Source: Flavobacterium sp. UBA7665 (lineage in GTDB: Bacteria; Bacteroidota; Bacteroidia; Flavobacteriales; Flavobacteriaceae). Taken from it: a DNA stretch of 64,000 bases. The stretch spans positions 1 to 64,000 of the forward strand of contig DLHP01000029.1 of assembly GCA_002483285.1 (NCBI GenBank). The letters run 5' to 3'. The stretch's first letter is position 1; every line of letters begins with the position of its first letter. The position numbers and the translations under genes were made by a program. Shown here one piece after another: positions 58,073-64,000 of the stretch. The notes under the pieces were generated by a model. The model searched no databases and was not told where the DNA came from. It saw only the letters and a program-made list of their open reading frames with translations.

Positions 58073-58080
58073 CAAATCTA
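58073..58080 (-). promoter_or_regulatory. -7 promoter box for the secreted TPR gene
   Basis: On the minus strand the site reads TAGATTTG, an exact TAnnTTTG match, 16 bp before the gene's ATG at 58056. The leader would be short, about 10 nt. Confidence 0.5.
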
Positions 58081-58113
58081 ACCAAATTTTTTACACTGAC
58101 GATAAAGGAACTG

Positions 58114-59898
58114 TTATTCAATAATCAACGATTGCAATTTCTCCCGATACGCCTCCAACGCCTCCGATTTTGAAATGAAACCAAAGTATTTCCCGTTTTT
58201 CAAAACCGGGAGGAATGCCTTTTTACTGCTCTCGAATTTGTTCATTACGGTTTCCATTGAATCTGTAGGCGACACGATTGCGGCAGGTTTGCTCATAATC
58301 TCATGCACTTGGGTGTATTTGACCTTAAAATTGCTAAAGATAATCTCGCGGATGTCATTGAAATACACGAGTCCCAGCAACTCATTGTCCTTGTTGACCA
58401 CGGCGAAAACTACCTGGTTGGAGTGTGAAATGAGGTCTACAAGCTGTTCGAGGTTTTCATCGGGCGCGATGGTGAGGTAGTCGGTTTGGATGATTTTCTC
58501 GGTTTCGAGCGTCGACAGGATGTTTGTGTCTTTGTTGCTGGTAAAAGCATGCCCTTTTTTGGCGAGATTTTTTACGTCGAGCGAATGCTTCTCAAATTTT
58601 TTTGAAATGGCGTAGCTGATCGAGGAAACCATTAACAGTGGAATCATCAAATCGTAACCGCCTGTAATTTCGGCAATCAGGAAGATCGCGGTAAGCGGCG
58701 CGTGGAAGAGCCCGGCGAGGATGCCCGCCATTCCAACCATCGTAAAATTACTCACCGGCAGTTTCGTGAGCCCGGTAAGGTTGAGCGCCTTTGAAAAAAA
58801 GAAACCCGCATACGACCCAAGGAACAACGAGGGCGCAAAGTTACCGCCGTTGCCGCCACTACCCAAAGTAAGTCCTGTGGCAAATGCCTTGAGTAGCATC
58901 GCCGCGCCAACAAACAATAGTAACGCCAATGGGCTGTGCCTGAAATCGCTAAATAGAGTGTTCTCGAGCAATTGCCCTGGATTGCTTTCGGACAATGTTT
59001 TGATGCTTTCGTAACCTTCGCCAAAAAGCGTTGGGAACACAAAAATGATGGCCGCCAATAACGTGGCACCCACCAGCGCTTTTTTGTAGGGTGTGAGTCG
59101 CAGTCGTGAGAAAAAATGCTCGGTTCTTTGAAAATTCCTCGAATAGTAAACCGATATGATTCCGGTAAAAACCCCCAATAATATATAATACGGGATATTG
59201 TGGTAATTGAAAGTCTGCTGTTGTTTGAAATTCAATAAGATCGATTCATCTAGAACGACTGCCGACACCAGCGCACCGGTCGCCGCTGCAATCATAATGG
59301 GCGTGAATGCCGAAATGCTCACATCTACCAGCAACACTTCGATCGCAAATAAAACACCGGCAATGGGTGCGTTGAAAGCTGCCGCAATCCCTGCCGCAAC
59401 CCCACATCCAATGAGCAGTGTGCGCTCCCTGTAATCCAGATGGTAGCGTTGCGCATAATTAGACCCGAACGCTGCACCGGTAATCACAATCGGGCTTTCG
59501 AGTCCTGCCGATCCGCCGAGTCCCACGGTAAGTGAACTCGTGACAATCTGTGCATACATCTGCTTTTTTGGGATGATGCCCGCTTTTTTAGCTACGGCGT
59601 ATAAAATCTGCGAAGTCCCTTTGTCAATGGTTCCGCCGAGTACTTTTTTAACTACAAACACCGTGAGCAAAATCCCAATGATGGGTAGCAAACTGTTCAT
59701 AAAACTGAGCTTGAGTGTGGTGTTGATGTAAGTGGCCGCCACAAAAACCCAATGTGCAAATGATTTGAGGACAATTACCGCGAGCGCAGCCGAAATCCCC
59801 ACGAGCACCGCCGACAGAAATATAAACTGCTTGCTGGTGAGCTTGTCTTTTCCTAAGACAATGAGGTATTCGATCTGGTTGCGAAGGCTTCGGAACAT
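58114..59898 (-). CDS. ClC-family chloride channel/transporter with CBS domains
   Basis: A 594-residue inner-membrane protein with about twelve helices and two C-terminal CBS domains (about 460-590). Chloride-binding segments are visible: GLGGSAGLESPIVITG near 130 carries the gating glutamate in GLESP instead of the more usual GREGP, and GSGGNGGNFAPSLFLGSYAG near 350 carries the GGNFAPSLF form of GxFxP. The CBS domains (LTIAPDENLEQLVDLISHSN, IVSPTDSMETVMNKFESSK) may bind adenosine nucleotides and regulate opening. Whether it is a channel or a proton-coupled exchanger is not decided by the sequence. Confidence 0.93.
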   Translation of the reverse strand: MFRSLRNQIEYLIVLGKDKLTSKQFIFLSAVLVGISAALAVIVLKSFAHWVFVAATYINTTLKLSFMNSLLPIIGILLTVFVVKKVLGGTIDKGTSQILYAVAKKAGIIPKKQMYAQIVTSSLTVGLGGSAGLESPIVITGAAFGSNYAQRYHLDYRERTLLIGCGVAAGIAAAFNAPIAGVLFAIEVLLVDVSISAFTPIMIAAATGALVSAVVLDESILLNFKQQQTFNYHNIPYYILLGVFTGIISVYYSRNFQRTEHFFSRLRLTPYKKALVGATLLAAIIFVFPTLFGEGYESIKTLSESNPGQLLENTLFSDFRHSPLALLLFVGAAMLLKAFATGLTLGSGGNGGNFAPSLFLGSYAGFFFSKALNLTGLTKLPVSNFTMVGMAGILAGLFHAPLTAIFLIAEITGGYDLMIPLLMVSSISYAISKKFEKHSLDVKNLAKKGHAFTSNKDTNILSTLETEKIIQTDYLTIAPDENLEQLVDLISHSNQVVFAVVNKDNELLGLVYFNDIREIIFSNFKVKYTQVHEIMSKPAAIVSPTDSMETVMNKFESSKKAFLPVLKNGKYFGFISKSEALEAYREKLQSLIIE

Positions 59899-60069
59899 TC
59901 CATAAAAAATAAGTGGCGTAAAATTACTTCTTTAAACTCCAAGCCCGAAGAAAAATAACAAACTTTTTAAACCACAGGCAAGTCTGCCGCAAAATGTTAA
60001 AATCTTTCCAACCCTTTTGCGTTGTAATGGCTCTATAGAAGAAATGCCTAACCTTTAAATTCGTCTCCC

Positions 60070-63000
60070 ATGAAAAAAATCTTTCTTCTCCTCGTTTGTG
60101 TTTTGGGCGCAGTGGTTTATGCCCAAAGCCCGCAACTCACCGTTAATGGTGCCGATTCCCTAAAAGTCAGGATGAGCCAAATGATTGTCAAGGTCAAGAT
60201 TGTCGGCAATATCGCTTATACGACTTCGGAAATGCATTTTACCAACAAAAGCACAAGACAGATGGAGGCCGAGTTGCTCTTCCCGCTGCCCGAAGGCGTT
60301 TCGGTTTCCCACTACGCCATCGATATCAATGGCCATATGCGCGAAGCCGTCCCTGTGGATAAGAACAAAGGCAAACAGGTTTTCGAGGCGATAGAGCACC
60401 GGCGCGTCGATCCGGGTTTGCTCGAGAAAGTCGAGGGCAATAATTTCAAGACCCGGATTTACCCAATCCTGCCCAAAGGCGAGCGAATTGTACTCATTGG
60501 CTATGAACAGGAATTGTCTGGTTCTGATGCGAACAACCTCGCTTACCAAATGGTGAGCAAATACCACGCAACACTCGACAAGTTTGAAGTCACCATCAGC
60601 GTAGTCGGCGGGGCTTTGCAACCCACCATCATCGAAAACGGAAAGGAACGTCCCGTGACCGAATTGCAGCAACCCAATGAATGGACCCATTCCTACCAAA
60701 CCCGCATCAGCAAAACCAATTACCGCCCGGCGGATTTGTTGACGGTAAAGATTCCGACCCAGCAAGAGGTACAGTCGGTTTTGACGCAGTCGGTAAATGG
60801 GCAACACTATTTTTACGCGAACCTGTTTGTGCCTGCGCAAAAAAGCCAAAGGCAAAACCCTGCTTCAATCGGCTTGGTTTGGGATGTTTCTCTGAGCTGC
60901 CGCAAAAGGGATTTTGCAAAGGAAAGCCAATTGCTCGACGCTTATTTCAAAGCAATCCAGAATACCAGTGTCACTTTGTACACGATGGGTTATGTGTTCG
61001 AAAAGAAACAGGTCTATACTATTGTCGATGGGGATTGGAGCGCGTTGAAAACCGCGTTGGAAGCCGCGCCATACGATGGCGGCACCCGTTTTTCCAAAAT
61101 CAAATGGGACGCGCATGAGACTTATATTGTATCTACCGACGGGCTTTCATCGCTCAGCGAAAATGCGTTACCCAAGACCAACAAACCGGTATATATAATC
61201 AACTCATTGGTTTCGAGCGATTTTTCATTTCTGAATGCCGCGGCGAACCAAACGGGCGGAGAACTGCTCAACCTCAATGCAATCGATACGGCGCAAGCGC
61301 TCGACAGGATGTTGCATACCGGACTTCGGTTCCTGGGGATAAAAGACAATTATGCAGTAGCCGAGATATTCCCCGCAATCGGAACGACGGCCTCCGGAAG
61401 TTTCAGTATTTCGGGCATTTCACTCAAGGAAAAGAATGAACTCGTGTTGCTTTTTGGGTCGAATGGACAGGTGACACTCGAAAAGAAAGTTACCCTCGAC
61501 GTGCCGCTGCAAAACACAAGCGAAGTCAATATCGAAAAACTCTGGGCACAAAAAAAAATCGCCAGCCTTGAACTGCAATACGCCAAAAACGAGCAGGAAA
61601 TTGAACAGATGGGCAAAAAATACGGCATCATCACACGCAATACTTCGCTGATTGTACTTGAAACCGTAGCCGATTACATCGCTTACGACATTGTACCACC
61701 TGCAGAATTGCGCGACGAATTCGACCGCCTTTCCAAACAGCAACGTGAATCTCGCCTGGCCGAGCAGCGCAGCAATTGGGACAATGTAGCCGACTATCAT
61801 CGCGCTCTCGAGGACTGGTGGAAAAAAGACCTCAAATACACCGCGCCAAAACCAGAGCCCAAACCAAAGCCAGCGCCACGGCCAAGACCCGAACCGGTGC
61901 GCCCGGCGGTAAGAACAACATCGAACCATGCGAGATCGGGTACCGGCCAGGAGATGCGTATTTCGGGAACAGTTTCGGACCAAACAGGGCCATTGCCTGG
62001 AGCGAGCGTTGTGATACAAGGCACCGGTCTTGGCTCACAAACCGATGTGGATGGGCGTTATTCTTTACGCGCCAAACGCGGCGATGTGTTGGTGTATTCT
62101 TTTATCGGGTTGGATAATCAATCAGTACGCGTCAGGAATGGCAACCATTACAATGTTGTCCTTTCGGGTTCGAGTACTGAATTGAGCGAAGTCGTGGTCA
62201 CTTCGATGGGCGTCCGAAAAGAGAAAAAAGCTTTGGGTTATGCTGTGACTAAAGTTTCGGATAAATCCGTGGAAGAGAAATCGTCGCGAAATGCTGCGAG
62301 CGTAGTCATACGAGGAGCTAAAACAAATCTGGTTGACTATGAAAGTGAGAAATCTGACGATTTTGATTATGGAATCGACGAAATTAGACGTGACGTCAAA
62401 ATCGAAACCTGGAATCCAGATCGCATTTACCTCAAAGTGCTCGAAGCCGCGCCGGAGGCTAAGAAATATGAGGCTTATCTCGAGCTTCGTATCCAACAGG
62501 AACAAAACCCGTCGTTCTATTTTGATGTGGCCAATTTTTTCTACAACAAAGGTGATCGTGCCAAAGCATTACTCGTGCTCTCCAACATCGCCGATCTGGG
62601 ACTTGAAAATCACCAGTTGTACAAATCATTGACTTACGTACTGCGCCAATGGGAAGCCTATGATGACGCGCTGTTTACTGCAAATCGTGTCGCCCAATGG
62701 CGGAAGCACGAACCGCAAAGCCACCGCGACCTGGCCTTGGCCCTGGAAGACAACAAACAATACCAGGCAGCGTTTGATGCGCTTATTGCTGCGCTAGAAG
62801 TGAATTACTATGGTGAAATGGACGGTCAATACGAAGGCGTAGAAGACATCATCCTCATGGACATCAACCGTTTGACTGCCGATCACAGCAACCTCAACAC
62901 CGCAAAATTGGATCCGAAATACCTAGCGAAGATGCCTGTAGCGATCCGGATTGTGTTGAATTGGAACCAAATGGACACCGATATCGATTTGCACGTCATT

Positions 63001-63300
63001 GAGCCTACGGGAGAAGAATGTTATTTCGCGCACCGCGATACCGCCGCAGGAGCAAGGTTCTCGAAGGATTTTACGGAGGGTTATGGACCCGAACAATATT
63101 TGTTGCGCCACGCCATGCCCGGAAAGTATCAAATCAGGACCAACTACTACGGAGAAAGGGCGCTCACCGAAAACGGCCCAGCCACAGTAATGGTGGAAAT
63201 TTACACCACCAAAAACGGCAAAACGACACGAAAGCTACAAACCATCCAGCTTGGCGCGATCAAGGAAAACCAAAACCTTGCGATGCTCACCATCGATTGA
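60070..63300 (+). CDS. VIT/vWA domain protein with SusC-like N-terminal segment and DUF2135 end
   Basis: A 1076-residue exported protein. After a signal peptide (ending VVYAQ) come a VIT domain (about 20-150, with LFPLPEGVSVSHYAIDING), and a vWA-like region with a complete metal-site motif DVSLS at 272-276. A proline/lysine-rich linker (about 592-620) leads to a CarboxypepD_reg-like domain (MRISGTVSDQTG near 628; GAKRGDVLVYS-like fold), then a SusC-type segment, VVVTSMGVRKEKKALGYAV near 704-725, and a plug-like NAASVVIRGA near 740. TPR-like helices (about 800-920) and a DUF2135 domain (from about 956, RIVLNWNQMDTDIDLHV) complete it. There is no TonB-dependent barrel. Function is unknown; a surface or periplasmic scaffold is plausible. 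Confidence 0.82.
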   Translation: MKKIFLLLVCVLGAVVYAQSPQLTVNGADSLKVRMSQMIVKVKIVGNIAYTTSEMHFTNKSTRQMEAELLFPLPEGVSVSHYAIDINGHMREAVPVDKNKGKQVFEAIEHRRVDPGLLEKVEGNNFKTRIYPILPKGERIVLIGYEQELSGSDANNLAYQMVSKYHATLDKFEVTISVVGGALQPTIIENGKERPVTELQQPNEWTHSYQTRISKTNYRPADLLTVKIPTQQEVQSVLTQSVNGQHYFYANLFVPAQKSQRQNPASIGLVWDVSLSCRKRDFAKESQLLDAYFKAIQNTSVTLYTMGYVFEKKQVYTIVDGDWSALKTALEAAPYDGGTRFSKIKWDAHETYIVSTDGLSSLSENALPKTNKPVYIINSLVSSDFSFLNAAANQTGGELLNLNAIDTAQALDRMLHTGLRFLGIKDNYAVAEIFPAIGTTASGSFSISGISLKEKNELVLLFGSNGQVTLEKKVTLDVPLQNTSEVNIEKLWAQKKIASLELQYAKNEQEIEQMGKKYGIITRNTSLIVLETVADYIAYDIVPPAELRDEFDRLSKQQRESRLAEQRSNWDNVADYHRALEDWWKKDLKYTAPKPEPKPKPAPRPRPEPVRPAVRTTSNHARSGTGQEMRISGTVSDQTGPLPGASVVIQGTGLGSQTDVDGRYSLRAKRGDVLVYSFIGLDNQSVRVRNGNHYNVVLSGSSTELSEVVVTSMGVRKEKKALGYAVTKVSDKSVEEKSSRNAASVVIRGAKTNLVDYESEKSDDFDYGIDEIRRDVKIETWNPDRIYLKVLEAAPEAKKYEAYLELRIQQEQNPSFYFDVANFFYNKGDRAKALLVLSNIADLGLENHQLYKSLTYVLRQWEAYDDALFTANRVAQWRKHEPQSHRDLALALEDNKQYQAAFDALIAALEVNYYGEMDGQYEGVEDIILMDINRLTADHSNLNTAKLDPKYLAKMPVAIRIVLNWNQMDTDIDLHVIEPTGEECYFAHRDTAAGARFSKDFTEGYGPEQYLLRHAMPGKYQIRTNYYGERALTENGPATVMVEIYTTKNGKTTRKLQTIQLGAIKENQNLAMLTID

Positions 63301-63306
63301 TACAAC

Positions 63307-63337
63307 AAGCCTTTCGGAAACGGAAGGCTTTTTCTTT
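63307..63337. terminator. Terminator after the VIT protein gene
   Basis: AAGCCTTTCG (63307-63316) pairs with CGGAAGGCTT (63321-63330) around a GAAA tetraloop, with one T-G pair, and is followed by TTTCTTT. It lies 7 bp after the VIT gene stop and its T tail meets the convergent gamma-glutamyltransferase stop codon at 63336. Confidence 0.88.
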
Positions 63338-64000
63338 AGAAACCTACGGCCTTGTCATCACCGCGAAAATCAGCGCCGCCTTCAAGCGAACCGTCTGGCA
63401 AAATCATGATCGCATCGACCTTTCCGATGACCGGCAAATTCTTTTCGTTGACGTTGTAGCCTTTTTTAGACAGGCTTTTTAGCAATTCAGGATCAAATTT
63501 CCCGGGCTCAAAGTCGACTTCATCGGGCAGCCATTGGTGGTGGAACCGCGGCGCATTGACGGCTTGTTGTACGCCCATATTAAACACGCTTACGTTGAGT
63601 ATCGTTTGCAGTACCGATGTGATAATCGTAGAGCCGCCGGGCGTTCCTAAAATTAGAAAAAGTTTCCCGTCTTTCTCGACGATCGTCGGTGTCATTGAAC
63701 TCAGCATGCGTTTTCCGGGAGCAATGCTGTTGGCCTCAGCACCCACCAAACCGTAAGAGTTGGGAATGCCGGGCTTGGCGCTGAAATCATCCATCTGGTT
63801 GTTGAAAAAGAAGCCCAATTCATCCGAATACAGCTTGGACCCGAATGCGCCATTGAGCGTCGTGGTTGCCGCAACCGCATTGCCAAAAGCATCCACGATA
63901 GAATAGTGGGTGGTTTCATCGCTTTCTGAAAAGGTGATGTTGCCATGCGAAACTTGGGCTGACGGCGTCGCTTTTGTCCAACTAAAATTTCTCATACGTT
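63336..64000 (-). CDS. ggt: Gamma-glutamyltransferase, C-terminal part (cut by window edge)
   Basis: The C-terminal 220 or so residues of a gamma-glutamyltransferase; the reading frame continues past position 64000, so the signal peptide and large subunit are outside the window. The small subunit starts at the catalytic threonine of ESDETTHYSIVD, where the precursor cuts itself and which is the nucleophile in transfer of gamma-glutamyl groups. Further family motifs are NNQMDDFSAKPG, GKRMLSSMTPTIVEKDGKLF and LGTPGGSTIITSV, with GGADFRGDDKAVGF at the end. It should act in the periplasm on glutathione. The start shown inside the frame at 63995 is an internal methionine, not the true start. Confidence 0.93.
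   Translation of the reverse strand, partial: RMRNFSWTKATPSAQVSHGNITFSESDETTHYSIVDAFGNAVAATTTLNGAFGSKLYSDELGFFFNNQMDDFSAKPGIPNSYGLVGAEANSIAPGKRMLSSMTPTIVEKDGKLFLILGTPGGSTIITSVLQTILNVSVFNMGVQQAVNAPRFHHQWLPDEVDFEPGKFDPELLKSLSKKGYNVNEKNLPVIGKVDAIMILPDGSLEGGADFRGDDKAVGF

Noticed and set aside
60160..60855. 231-residue minus-strand frame inside the VIT protein gene
   Set aside because: The plus-strand frame has clear domains; this frame has atypical composition and no family match.

Overview
The window looks like a chromosomal segment of a Flavobacterium-like member of the Flavobacteriaceae (Bacteroidota). The evidence is: two proteins with C-terminal type IX secretion (T9SS) sorting domains; many Bacteroidota-type promoters (-7 box TAnnTTTG) and few Shine-Dalgarno sites; a men pathway for menaquinone; a CcsB/CcsA fusion of about 1045 residues; a fused E1 alpha/beta 2-oxoacid dehydrogenase; and families common in this group (DUF2911, DUF2520, DUF3667, PIG-L plus sodium:solute symporter). 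I see no rRNA, tRNA, CRISPR array, transposase, integrase or phage gene, so this is mostly ordinary chromosome.

Layout. 1-3.0 kb: an octamer tandem repeat runs straight into a HAD phosphatase gene, followed by DinB and, on the other strand, an SRPBCC/photolyase pair. 3.1-8.4 kb: a secreted DUF2911 protein faces an operon of PIG-L deacetylase, an unlisted 33-residue membrane peptide and a sodium:solute symporter. 8.5-15.6 kb: minus-strand housekeeping genes (AI-2E transporter, small MscS channel, Maf, UbiA prenyltransferase, KdsC-like phosphatase, DUF2520, DUF3667, pirin). 15.7-19.7 kb: an MBOAT O-acyltransferase with an SGNH-like partner, then a T9SS cargo protein. 19.8-21.9 kb: a NarL/LuxR-type two-component system. 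22.3-29.1 kb: CcsBA, DUF3788, an ECF sigma/anti-sigma pair, glutathione peroxidase and a sterol desaturase-type hydroxylase.

29.2-43.5 kb: a GNAT/thioredoxin pair, then a loose menaquinone region (menD, menB, menA, menC) interspersed with an esterase, a CvfB-like S1 protein, a DOPA-dioxygenase-like enzyme, three bacterial PH-domain proteins, a beta-barrel protein, a UPF0173 hydrolase and a secreted TPR protein. 43.4-46.0 kb: a tightly overlapping M23 peptidase/lipoprotein/secreted protein/NTF2 operon and a small proline-rich lipoprotein. 46.0-60 kb: fused E1 dehydrogenase, an M1-like protein fused to a beta-barrel with a degenerate zinc site, LOG-family protein, delta-60-repeat T9SS cargo, UvrA, TPR protein and ClC channel. 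60-64 kb: a large VIT/vWA protein carrying a SusC-like N-terminal segment, and the C-terminal part of a gamma-glutamyltransferase cut by the window edge.

The most unusual items are: (1) two copies of a 71-75 bp dispersed element with near-identical flanks and a central hairpin whose sequence changes while the potential to pair is kept; (2) the VIT/vWA/SusC-plug/DUF2135 chimera; (3) the M1-like barrel protein whose HExxH motif reads NNFLH; (4) the coupled 33-residue membrane peptide before the symporter; (5) tandem arrays with 7-bp periodicity in three intergenic regions and an 8-bp array abutting a start codon. All functions come from reading the sequence and from memory of families; no search was run.
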